NCBI GenBank assembly: GCA_947561395.2
Contig: OX387182.1
Span: 1,002,001 to 1,066,000 of the forward strand
From: Buxus sempervirens
Taxonomy: Eukaryota > Streptophyta > Magnoliopsida > Buxales > Buxaceae
Reading direction: 5' to 3'
DNA: 64,000 nucleotides
This document shows positions 1 to 10,650 of this stretch, in pieces. The notes under the pieces are model-generated. The model saw nothing but the letters and a program-made list of their open reading frames with translations. It was not told the DNA's origin and made no database searches. Made by a program: the position numbers and the translations under genes. The number at the start of each line of letters is the position of its first letter. The stretch's first letter is position 1.

Positions 1-563
1 GGAAATTGTTGCCTGAAAAAAGCACCTTATAGTATCATTGGCAATTTCAGAGGTTCTTGATTGATCTTATGTTCAATTTAACTGCATTGATTAAGAGAAT
101 ACTTCAAGCCACTGGGATTCTTGTATGGATGGAGAATGTCTTCCTGTTTAAGTATTTCTGTTTCTCCTTTTCCCTCCTGTCTTGCTGTTGAATTTTTTTG
201 TAACTGTAGCACTTGAAAATTTAGAATTCGTTGAAATGCTATGTGAAAATCCCTGTCCAGATTGGGGCATCTATGTGATTTATTTTTAAAGGCCTACGCT
301 GCAAAATATGTGTTACATGAACAAAGCATGTCAAAGTAATAGAATGGTGAAGCAAACAAGTTTCAAAAACTAAAGTCTTAGGACTTCAAAAGTATTACTA
401 TTCGTTGCCATAATGCTCAGTAGTTTCTACGTCAAACAATTTTCCATGTTCGTGCATATGTAGAACAGCAAAATATATTAAAAGCTCAACACGAGTAAGA
501 CAATGGGATCCTCTTTTGTTACTTTTCAGGGACCAATTCATATTTTTGTTTTCATCTTGGGCA
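1..563. other. Flanking sequence, no gene seen
   Basis: I see no coding region here. It lies just downstream of the glycosylase stop codon and probably holds that gene's 3' untranslated region on the minus strand. Nothing else is recognisable. Confidence 0.4.
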
Positions 564-3500
564 TTAGGGCAGTCTCAGAGTAGTCTTAGGAGCACTGATC
601 CAAGGGCTATCGGCGATTGCAAACCGCCAAAGTGCATTGACATGCTCCGCTGCTGCGTATTCAATGCCAACGCGTGGGCCCACCAGTGTCTTCTCCGGCT
701 CAGGCCCATCTAAGACTTCTAAACCACCTGGTTCCACCCATTTATTCGTCAGTACATCCACAACTCCCACAAAAATTGTGATGACTCTGTAGGGGATAAA
801 ATCTTACCAGGAGTGTAGAGAGGATGGTTTGACCATTCAGTAGTAATTCCCAGTGCTTGACCAACCTATTAAGGGGGTTGAGAAAACATTATGCAACAGG
901 GGTCACAGTAACCAAAGAAACAGGCACATATATCGATGCAATTATTCTAAAAAATTTCAATTGCTAATCAAAATTCTGTGGATTATGTCATTAAGGTGAC
1001 ATTAAGAAAATCTCATCATGTATTTATAATAGTAAAGAGTTTCTCAAATGGGAACTAAAAACCATAATGCCTTAAATCTGAAAGGCTAAGTGGCAACTTC
1101 AATAAGCTCAACCCCATTTTTTTTTTAAAATGCTCTAAAATCCATGTTCCACTGACCAGTGTTACCAGTCACAGCTCTGGTTCTCAGGGTACGTACAATT
1201 TGGCAACTTAAACAAGAGTAGAATTCAATGGGTTTTTTAAATATCCATTTTCTTTTTCAAGCAAGAAAAACGTTGGCAAGAAAAGCAGCATTTTGCCACA
1301 TGTGTAATGTTCCAGCTAAATTTTTGGCATGTAGAAAGAGATGATGTCGAAGAACAAGTTTACCAAATAGGCCTCCCCAATGCAGTTTCCACAATTAAAA
1401 ATCTCATGCCAGAATTAAAAAAAAAATTTCTGACAATCATAGAAAAAAATTGTAGAAATTGATTTATTTGCATATTATTGGAAATGGAATATTGCTGAAT
1501 ATCCAGCTAGTATCTAACACTGCTTGTTAAATTTTATTTGGTTTATTGTAGTTGTAAATAATACATCAGAGAGCGTTTCATAATCTTAGGGGTGTCTCGG
1601 GTCATGAGTACTCCTTGCCATTTACTGTTAAATCTGCTGCAAATCCTTTAAAATAAAGTTTGAGTAAAGACCAAAGATACAAAATAAAGTTTGCAAAAAT
1701 TAATCACTTCCATCGTCTTGGTCAATTATCCATGGAAGAGAACATTGAGGAGAATGTCGTATAGGAAATTAGAAGCAGATAACTTAAATGAAGAAACTCT
1801 TCCAATTGTGACTGACACATTCTACTCAAGCTAAATGCCAAGACGGTAATTTTATATGGTAACTACTAGAACATTAATCAGATATTGAGCAGAGTGTTGG
1901 ATAATCACAAGAAAAAACTTCATAAGGCAAGCACGTAGGGTGTTCCACTAAAAGTTGAAGGATCTGAAGGAAAAAGACGGGAGAAAGATTATGAAGGACT
2001 TGGATGGAGTTGGGCAAAATTGATTTTGGATCATGTAGGATTGGAATGTGAAATTCTATTTTTTTTTATCTCCATGTGTGTGTTTGTCCATGCGTATGTT
2101 AATATTCTTTAACAAATAATAACATTATTTTCCTGCCTAAGTATCCAATATGCAACTTGGATAGAAAACAAGTCAACTTAATTAGCAAGCGTGGACAAAT
2201 ATATCATGAATACAAGATATGCTTAACAAAGTCAGACCAATCCATATAGAAATATAAGAACTAAGCCATTGTCATTTATTATAAATGCAATCAAACTCAT
2301 CATGGAGAAGGAAAAGAAAAACAAGGCATAAATCAGATCTCACCTTCCCAGGTCCTGCAAGAAGGACAGGCTTCTCAGTCTTCAGACCCCGCCGTTGCTG
2401 AATGGTCTCCAAACCTGTATATTTTCATGAAGCAAATGAAAGCTATAGCCTTTTACAAGTAGCACACCTTGCCTTTTGGATTCCACGAAAAGCACAGACA
2501 TTGAATTAACAAACTTTTCATAGCTCTAAATTGAAAGCAAACAACCGAGATCTGTACAATGAGAATGTTCTATAACCTAAGATGCTTTCGGTAGCTAAAC
2601 AAGGCAAAAGAACTCCAGAATCTAAACCCATGCAGAACATTGTTAAACATGAATGTTAGAAAATTTTCTTCATTGTGGTAGTAATTGTGGCGGACCAGTT
2701 AGCCTAGCAAGGTGCACGCATTATAAACCTGTTCTTGCAATTTTTATTCTTAGCAGCTGATTCTGTTACACCAATTTGGTGCATGTATGTCTTTGTTGCA
2801 CCCCCACCCACTTGAAGCACAGACTCAGGTGAATATAGGTTTCGTTGTGTGGAGCTATTAGAGATATATCCGTTTGATCAATAATAAGGAACTGCAAGGT
2901 CATCTCCATTTGGCAGAAACTCAAGCTTCACATGGAAACAAGATCAGATGCTGCTAACAGAATGATCTTTCCCTACTTACATAGCATGTATAGATTTGAT
3001 AAGCATCTGTCTCGGGTTGTCTTGATTTTAATCTTAACAACCCACTTATAATTTGTTCTCTAGGAAAAAAAAACTTCAATGCAAGTAAATGTTTGACACT
3101 ATCAATATTAAGCTTTATGAGAGCACATTAACCTCATCCTCATGTCTCAGTTACACAGAACAATTCAAAAGTTATGCTGAACTTGTAATTTGGGATCATA
3201 GAAAGAAATCCATGCAAGGAATAGAGATAAAATGTGTGAACAGATCTGGGACATTACCACATACTGGAGCACAAGAACGTACTAAGACTGCAGCCCCAAC
3301 TCCTTCTTCATCTGCCACAATATTAAGCATTGTGTGGAGGCCATAACAAAGATAAACATAGGCGTGCCCTCCTCGTCCAAACTAATAACACGGAAAGAAA
3401 CAACACTGGAAGTCTGATCTCACGGTAATCTAGATGTTCGTAAAGTAAAGCCGTAATGCACAATGCACACACATCAATTCAAGCTTCCGAAGAACATAAA

Positions 3501-4097
3501 TAGTTTATTGAAATAAGAAAGAGAAAAAGAGCAACTTACAACTGGAGCTGTTCTCGCGGTAACGCCGAAGCGACCATGACAAGCTGTATCATTTGGCCTG
3601 TAAGCCTCTACCTATATCGAAAATTGTTTCTTGAAATCCATCACTCAGGAGAGCAAGCCAATTTTGATATTGCAAGTAATCCAAGCTGTTAGGGTTATAT
3701 CTGTGGGGAATTTGATAGAGCAGATTGAAAGAATTACCTCTGTAATCTGAAGAACAACATCGTCTCTTCTGAGGAACTTTCCAAGGAGACGAGGAGCAAG
3801 CTCTAAAGCATCGACTTGGAAGAAAGCAGGGCTCAAGATCTTGGGATTGTCAAAGGCGAGTTGAGGCTTTTTAAGAGAGAGGGGTTGGGGTTTGGGTTTA
3901 TATCTAATGGATGCAGAATGCGAACGCAGAATCATTGAAGAGCCTTCTTCAATGTCGTCTTCTAAAGGAATCGTTTTCTTCGGCTTTAGGGTTCGTTTGA
4001 ATCGGAGAGAGGATCTCTTCATTTCACCGTTGATAATCACTCTGCTGTCTTTGTTGGGAGATTGGCGGGAGTTGATCCTCAAGGTTCCTGATTCCAT
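564..4097 (-). CDS. MPG: DNA-3-methyladenine glycosylase (MPG/AAG family), 6 exons
   Basis: Base-excision-repair enzyme that removes alkylated purines (3-methyladenine, 7-methylguanine, hypoxanthine), expected in the nucleus. I joined six minus-strand exons by GT-AG sites and homology: 3738-4097, 3540-3611, 3258-3381, 2344-2414, 808-865 and 564-727. All phases agree, giving 849 nt (282 aa plus stop). The core starts at [18 protein letters not shown], then [19 protein letters not shown] (the Glu of VEAY is the family's catalytic residue), [43 protein letters not shown] and [10 protein letters not shown], ending in PWISAPK, as in the Arabidopsis enzyme recalled from memory. The last intron is only 80 nt. 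The start is uncertain: in-frame ATGs lie at 4202, 4097 and 4022; the Lys/Arg-rich N-terminus is poorly conserved and may include a nuclear signal. An intron holds a dispersed repeat at 2455-3100. The gene is divergent from the AHA1-type gene. Confidence 0.9.
868..2343. other. Large intron of the glycosylase gene
   Basis: This gap between the exon at 2344-2414 and the exon at 808-865 (minus strand) is a ~1.5-kb intron. It is AT-rich. The part at 1720-2030 weakly resembles the C-terminal end of an RTE-type LINE reverse transcriptase on the plus strand, too decayed to annotate firmly. Confidence 0.5.
2455..3100 (-). repeat. Unclassified ~640-bp interspersed repeat, copy 1 (glycosylase intron)
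   Basis: The reverse complement aligns along its whole length with intron 4 of both synthetase genes (29685-30325 and 42857-43545). Shared landmarks are a segment reading GTGGGTTGTTAAGATT, another reading CTTGAGTTTCTGCCAAATGG and a third near GGAATCCAAAAGGCAAGG. I found no coding capacity and no clear terminal inverted repeats. It is probably a non-autonomous mobile element; the family is unknown to me. Confidence 0.7.
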
Positions 4098-4518
4098 TCC
4101 CACATTTTGCGTTGCATTTTTTTTCTTTTGACTTTTTATTTTCTTTTTATTTATGTCGTGCAAAGCTCGACCCATCACAACGGCTAGAAGAAAAGTTTGC
4201 ATGGTTCAAATGGGCCATCCCGATTGGTCAGAAAGACGGTTCGACCTCGAATGAGAACCAGAGTCCGGGTTGATGTTGTACGAGTTTCGTGGTGTTAATA
4301 GACGGTAATCAAGACCTATCGACCTGAAACCCAGCACGCGCAGCCTCGCCCTTTCTAGATCCTTCCGACCTGGAAGCGTCCAGTCTCTTCAACGTCTCTA
4401 CTTTCGTCCCCTCTTCTCTTAAACCCGCCTGGTTGTTTCGTTCCATCACTTTTCAGTTTCAAGGTTGATTCACCCAGGCCATTCGCATTTCTCAGTTTTT
4501 CTTCAAACTCCGTCGTCG
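4098..4518. promoter_or_regulatory. Shared intergenic region of a divergent gene pair
   Basis: About 420 bp separate the chosen ATG of the minus-strand glycosylase from the ATG of the plus-strand AHA1-type gene. Both promoters and 5' leaders must lie here, so it is a candidate bidirectional promoter. I see no clear TATA box for either gene; the part before the plus-strand gene is C/T-rich, as in many plant leaders. That it acts in both directions is inference. Confidence 0.5.
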
Positions 4519-5737
4519 ATGGCGAAGTACGGTGAAGGCGACAAACGCTGGATCGTGGAAGATAGACCCGATGGAACCAATGTTCATAACTGGCACTGGT
4601 CGGAGACCAACTGCCTCGATTGGTCTCGGAACCTGCTCTCCAAGCTACTCTCCGACCTCACCATTCTCAACGGCGAAGGCAATCTGTTCATCAGAACCAA
4701 GACGGTTGACAAGGTAGAAGGTGAAGCCTACGTGAATATCCGCAAAGGAAAGATTATCCCCGGATACGAGATCAGCGTTTCATTTTCTTGGGAAGGAGAA
4801 GCCAAAGATTCTGAAGGCAATTCTCTCCTTAAAGTCGACGGCACCGTCGAGATTCCTTACATCGCCGACGAGAACGCCGACGAAGATCCCGAAGTGAAGA
4901 TCACCGTCAAAGACGACGGCCCCGTTGGGAAGACGTTGAAGGAAGCTTTTATATCTAAGGGGAAGCCCATTGTTTTGGAGAAAATTAGGATGTATGTTCA
5001 GAGCATGGCCAAAGGCGGTCCGGCCAAAGACGAATTGGAAGTGAAGAATACGTCGACTAAGTCGTCAATGCCGGCTCCGGTATCTGCTCCTCAAGCTCCA
5101 GCACCTGCTCCTGCTGCGGCGAAGAAGGAAAGCAAAAAAGGGTTCAAGACCATTAAATTGACGGAAAAATTCAGTTGTCGCGCGAAGGATATGTATGAGA
5201 TTTTAATGGACGAGAATAGGTGGAAAGGGTTTACACAGAGCAATGCCAATATAAGCAAGGAGGTTGGTGGGCCGTTTAGCCTTTTTGATGGGTCGATTAC
5301 AGGGATGAATCAGGAGTTACAGGAAGGAAAACTAATTGTTCAGAAATGGAGGTTTGCAAGCTGGCCTGACGGGGTTCATTCCACTGTATGTTTTTCCTGT
5401 TAATAGTTTTTTCATATTAGTTTTGGATAATTGGAGGTAATGTGCTTTGATTTACCGAGGATTGGTGTTTTTGCAGGTTCGGATTACCTTGGATGAGCCT
5501 GAGCCCGGACTTACAATTGTTAACTTGGTACAGACCGATGTTCCTGAGGAGGACAGGTCGGACTTTACTTTTGAATTGTCTGTATACTGTTCTTGCGTTT
5601 TGGGTTGTTTCAATACTAACTGTTTTTATTTTTCACACTGCAGATATGGGAATTCTACTGTGTTTGAGAATACTGAGAGGGGATGGCGGGATCTTATTTT
5701 CCACAAGATAAGAGCTGTTTTTGGTTTTGGAATCTGA
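4519..5737 (+). CDS. AHSA1: Activator of Hsp90 ATPase (AHA1-type co-chaperone), 3 exons
   Basis: Cytosolic co-chaperone that binds Hsp90 and stimulates its ATPase. Exons 4519-5385, 5477-5556 and 5644-5737 join by GT-AG sites into 347 codons including stop (346 aa), a normal plant length. The start is the ATG of MAKYGEGDKRWIVEDRPDGT; an in-frame ATG 54 nt upstream (4465) is rejected because homology begins at MAKYGEG. The N-terminal Aha1 domain spans about residues 20-160, with the conserved NVHNWHWSE near 21-29. An Ala/Pro/Lys-rich linker follows at about 185-210. The C-terminal AHSA1 (START-like) domain runs from about 215 to the end, with DMYEILMDENRWKGF, GGPFSLFDGSITGMN and a terminal ERGWRDLIFHKIRAVFGFGI. 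No defect is seen. Confidence 0.95.
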
Positions 5738-8679
5738 GTTTTCAGAATAAGCCTTATATCAGTCCATAATGAAGGATTTTACCATCGATTATCTTGCTCT
5801 TCGTACCCAATTGTGATTTTGATGTTAATGTCACACAGATTAGGAGTTGTTGGATGTTGTAGTTACCAGTGGTTTTTTGCTCGTGTTTCTATGTGCATCA
5901 CGAGTCACACTTGCATCATTCTTGTGCAATTTATTTTGCATCAGTACATACTTTTATATATACTTGTTGAAAAACAATCTTCACCAAATATTTTTTGTGC
6001 AACATGTTTCCCCACCCCACCCCACCCCCACCTTTTTTTTGGCTGCTTGTGGTGAAGCTATTCATTCATATTTTACTTATTTGATATTGTTTTTCTAATG
6101 CTGATTTTCACCCCAAAACTTAAAATTCTCATTGAAACATATGCCTTTTAAGTATTAACCTTAAGGCACCAAAAATATATTTTCAGAATGCTGGCAATAA
6201 AAGATCAAAATATGTGTAGGATGAGTGGTGCTGAGATGCAAAATTTGAAATGGATATTTGAGAGGCAGTATATTCTTTCCGTAGAAATTTCGCCCATGCT
6301 GGCAAAATTTCACTGGTTTGGAATAAATTGGATTTTGTTGGGGTTTCAAAAGCCCCTTTGTTTTGACCGGAATGAGCAGTATGCGGTTCATTCTGGTAAG
6401 AAAGGCAGTGAAATCAATGGCTCACAGAGTGTGACTCTTATTTCAACCATTTCCACCTGACTTCCACAAGACAGTTTGCTGTGTGCAATGCAAAAAAAGA
6501 AATAAAAAAGAAGCCAGAAACTAAAAGGGAGGGAGAGGAGAGGGGAAAGGTGGATGGTGCATGCAGCGTTTGCTTCCCTGCCTCATCATTTTTCTATGTT
6601 GGCTGTTGGGAATCTTTATGATATATATATATATATATATATATATCTGTTATGATATATTCTTAGGCCTTGATGCTGGAGTGAGAATGAAGGCTTAATT
6701 TTGAGCATATATACTATGCAGGAAAATTCCACAAGTTGCTCTTGTTCCTGGATTGCAATGTAACATTCCTTTGTTTAGGCTCTATGTCAATTTATGGTCC
6801 AGTTTTAGTTTGGGAAGCACTAACATTTAAGTCATTTCCTTGTTATACAAAATTTATTTAAATATATGCTATTTAGATTTGAATGTATATGACTTTCTCA
6901 CTCTTTTTCAAGGAAGACATGATGGAAGGAGGGTGGAACAATTACATAACATAGGGAGGCAAATAACGTGTTCTGTGAAAGGATTATAACACTGATATAG
7001 ATGGATTGTGCCCAAAGGAAAATTGGATCCAAAAAAAGGGAAAAGTTGAAAATGAAGATCTGAGGTGAAATTGTTGGAGGAAGATGATTCTGACTTCCTT
7101 TTTTTTAGGCAGGCGGGAGGGTGGCAAATAACAAGAATCGCTATGCTAGTTAATCTTGTGGATGATAAAGGATGTGATGAGAAACCAATATATGGTGATG
7201 GTGAGGATATGCAAATTTGTGTGCTGAATTATGTGCAGAGATGGGATGTATCTTGGGGAAGTAGAGAAGTTGTTAGGAAAGAATTTGTGGATGCTGAAGT
7301 AGAAGCAGTTGTGGGGGAGATCTACTCTGATGAACCCTTAGCATTCCAGATGTTTTGATTTTTTACAATCTAGCATGCTTGGATATTTTTAGATATGATT
7401 TTGTGCAGGTTTCCAAGGAGCTTCTGAAGTTGGGTTTGTTTGAGTATTGATCATAGTTTCATTGCATGATCCTAAGGACTTTTCCCTGGTAGTCTTGTTT
7501 TACTTGACATCATATCTAAGATCAAGAAATGCAGTTACACTTCTAATAACATACAATGTGATCCAGAAAATAATATTTACATGGATTTCTTATGGTAATG
7601 GAGTGGAGGATAAAAGGGGAGAGGAGGGGGCTTATGTGAGGCTTGAAGATTGTTCACATTTTCAGTTTCGTTTGATGGTGCTTCTGAGGGCCTTTTGTTT
7701 TTGGTTCCATAGGGAGATCTATTTATTCTGTTCCTTTTGGGTCGTACTTCTTCTGGATTTCTTATGAGTAAATGAGATTGGTGTAACTAAGGGTTTCAAA
7801 GTACAAAAGGGATTTATGGGGTTTCCTCTTCATTATCTTATCAAAATCCCCATATTTTATGTGAAATCTACTTTTCATTGATTCGAGTTGGTGTGAAGTT
7901 TTAAGGTGACTATTAATGCTAGTAATAACCTTTTGATAGTTATATTTTCAAGCATTATTGGTCCCAATTTTGAGTAAAATGTTGTTGTGTCAAGTTAGCA
8001 GTCATCATTGAACTTCTTTGAAATCTTTTATGATATTAATTTATTATCTTCATTTTATGTTGGGATTCCCTTTTGAAATGAAGATTCATATCTGAACTTA
8101 ATTGTTGTGCTAAGGGGTCAAGGGTTGTCTATAGGCCATACTCTATTTATGACATGTTGCATTGCCCTGTTTCAGTGATATCTGTAAGGATTCTTGCATA
8201 AGTGGATGAACGTGAGTAAAGAGCTAGCTCAAGAAAGTAGGTTTCACCTAGAAGGTAGTTGGTGCGAAGAAAAGGGGGAAATTAATTAGTACGAAATTAG
8301 GTACATGGAGAAAAAGAAATGATGAAAATGATGTAGTTATGGTGCTAGAAAGGATATGAAGGATAATGTTATAGGTATTCGTAGAATTAGCAGTAATTTA
8401 ATGGTATTTATATTTGTCACAAGAAAAGAAAGTGGAAAAAAATATTTTGGAAATATCATAAGCAAGATTGAATAACAAATATTGTAAGTTAATGGCATTT
8501 TTTTTATGAATGCAAGTTAATGGTATTGAAATTCGTCACAAGATATGAAATAAGAAAGTGGTAAAAAAAAAATCATTTTGAGAAGATAATAAGAAAGTTT
8601 GAAAAACAAATATATAGTAGCTTACTAATAACCTAGGTCTGAGAGCGTATGAAGTATATTTGCAGACTTGCAAAACTTA
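5738..8679. other. Intergenic region, no confident gene
   Basis: It starts with the 3' flank of the AHA1-type gene. There is a C-rich stretch at about 6008-6032. An open frame of 97 codons at 7065-7358 (plus) has no family I recognise, and its composition does not stand out from the surroundings. The rest is AT-rich with no supported feature. Confidence 0.4.
6621..6646. repeat. (AT)n microsatellite
   Basis: An uninterrupted run of 13 AT dinucleotides. It is expected to be length-variable between individuals. Confidence 0.95.
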
Positions 8680-8683
8680 TAGA

Positions 8684-10650
8684 CAAGATTTATTTCACCT
8701 TAGATGCGTTACTTTGACAATCTTGATTAAAGTATGAGGAGAATAAAGATAGGTGAAGAGTATGTATTTTCAAAAATTGTTAGACGGAAAAGATATGCAG
8801 AATTCATTTTAGTTGTAGAGATAACATTAATGTGTTTGTAGGATCAGGATTCTTAAAGGAAAGGGAGCATAACCAAGATGAAAATATAGGTCTAGACCAT
8901 ATAATTTCTAGTTTATGTTTGGAAGTGATTAGGAGAAATTGATGTACTGTGGGGGATCAATTATTAATGAATTTTGAGGTCTATAAAAATGCAAAATGCT
9001 TAGAGGAAGAGCATGATGGGAGATTTATGAGGAGGCTTATAAACGAGATTTATTTCACCTTCACCTTAGATGCATTAATTTGACAATCTTGATTATAGTA
9101 TGAGGAGAATAAATATAGGTGAAGAGTATGTATTTTCAAAAATTTTTTTCTTTTTTGATCGGTAAGTAAGGTATTTTATTATATCTATAATGGGTAAGAA
9201 GGAAAGAGAAATACAGGTACACAATAGCGTACCAAGGATTCCCCAACCCACATTATGGATACCCCTTATTACAACTCAGCAAAACTTAGACATCCCAGAA
9301 AATCTTCAAGTAGTATGTCTTTTATTGAAGGTTGTTCCACTAACTAGCTATGAATCACTCTCAAAACTTTTCTTTCCAAGTAAAACCAATTCCTCTCAGC
9401 ATCCTTCAAAGTCCTGCAATTTCTCTCCCATAAGACCCAAGCTATGGCAGCTGGTGCCGTGCTCCATATCAAGTCCCTGCAAGATCTTCCTTTGATCCAT
9501 CTCCATGATTCCAGAGATTGCCTGAAGGTTTCAGGTTGGGTCCAACAAATGCCCATCTTTACTAGAATCATGTTCTACTTCCACAGTTTAGAGGCTCCTG
9601 AACAATGAAGTAACAGGTGCTCCACTGATTCTTGATTCTCTTTGCATATGATGCACCTGTTAGGCAGCTGCCAGCCCCTACTCTTCAGGTGATTAACCGT
9701 TAGGATTTTCTCCAGGGCAGCTGCCCACAAAAAGAAACTCACTTTGCTTGGAATACCCTTTGCTCAAATCAAGCTAGAAGCCTGAAATTTCAAACCTGTT
9801 AGATACCATGTCTGTGAGGGCTGATCTAACTGAGAATGTTCCTGATTTGCCCTTACTCCAAATTCTGGTATCATCCCCTTGACCCACTTGCACTTTATAG
9901 AGCTCAGACATCAACTCTTCATACTCATTTACTTCCCAATCTAGTAAAAGTCTTCTTAATTCCACGTTCTACACAATTCCAGCCTCACTAATAGTCATGA
10001 TTTCACTAACTAAAGCCTGCTGATTTCTGCAAATGCTGAAAATTGATGGATATGAATCACATAATCTACCATCTCCGCACCAAATATCATCCCAAAAGCG
10101 AGTCTTCATGCCATTGCCAACTGAAAATCTACAATGTCTTTCCACCTAACCACTTAGTTTTGCAATGGCTGTCCACAAGCTAACCCACCATAAGGGGAGT
10201 TAGAATTATTTGGAAACCAACCATCATGTGATGAACCGTATTTCTGATGAATTACTTTTCTCCACAGATTGTCCTTTTCACTATATCTCCATAACCATTT
10301 CTGAAAGTAAGCACTATTGGATGTTATCATAGGTCTCAGTCCAAGGCCCACCCTCTTCCTTTAGCATACATACTCTGTCCCACCTAACCAAGTGATAATT
10401 GTTAGATGGAAAAGATATGCAGAATTCATTTTAGTTGTAGAGAAAACATTAATGTGTTTGTAGGATCAGGATTCTTAAAGGAAAGGGAGCATAATCAAGA
10501 TGAAAATGTGAGTCTAAACCATATAATTTCTAGTTTATGTCTGGAAGTGATTAGGAGAAATTGATGTACTGTTGGGGATCAGTTATTCAATGAAATTTTG
10601 AGGTCTATAAAAATGCAAAATGCTTAGTGGAAGAGCATGATATGAGATGC
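8684..10650 (+). repeat. ~360-bp tandem duplication, second copy split by a LINE
   Basis: The segment 8684-9040 is repeated starting at 9044. The second copy reads to about 9144, is interrupted by a minus-strand LINE, and resumes at about 10397 to end near 10650. The match continues exactly across the insertion: the TATGTATTTTCAAAAA text at 9128 joins to TTGTTAGATGGAAAAGATAT at 10398, as it does uninterrupted at 8762. The copies differ by scattered substitutions and a 6-bp insertion. Confidence 0.85.
9145..10396 (-). mobile_element. 5'-truncated LINE (L1-type), inserted in the tandem repeat
   Basis: A minus-strand insertion beginning with a T-rich run on the plus strand (the poly(A) tail). 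Decayed coding sequence shows the C-terminal part of a plant L1 ORF2: LGLRPMITSNSAYFQKWLWRY and LWRKVIHQKYG after the reverse transcriptase, a zinc-finger reverse-transcriptase region, and a terminal APAAIAWVLWERNCRTLKDA. Several frames and stops interrupt it, so it is dead. Its edges come from comparison with the unbroken repeat copy; any target-site duplication is very short. Confidence 0.8.

Noticed and set aside
6161-6460. Overlapping open frames on both strands near 6.2-6.5 kb
   Set aside because: No recognisable domain, no splice context, and composition like the flanking spacer.
7065-7358. 97-codon frame with a KPIYGDGEDMQ phrase loosely like nucleotide-sugar epimerases
   Set aside because: The resemblance is a few residues only; no Rossmann motif or neighbouring exon supports it.
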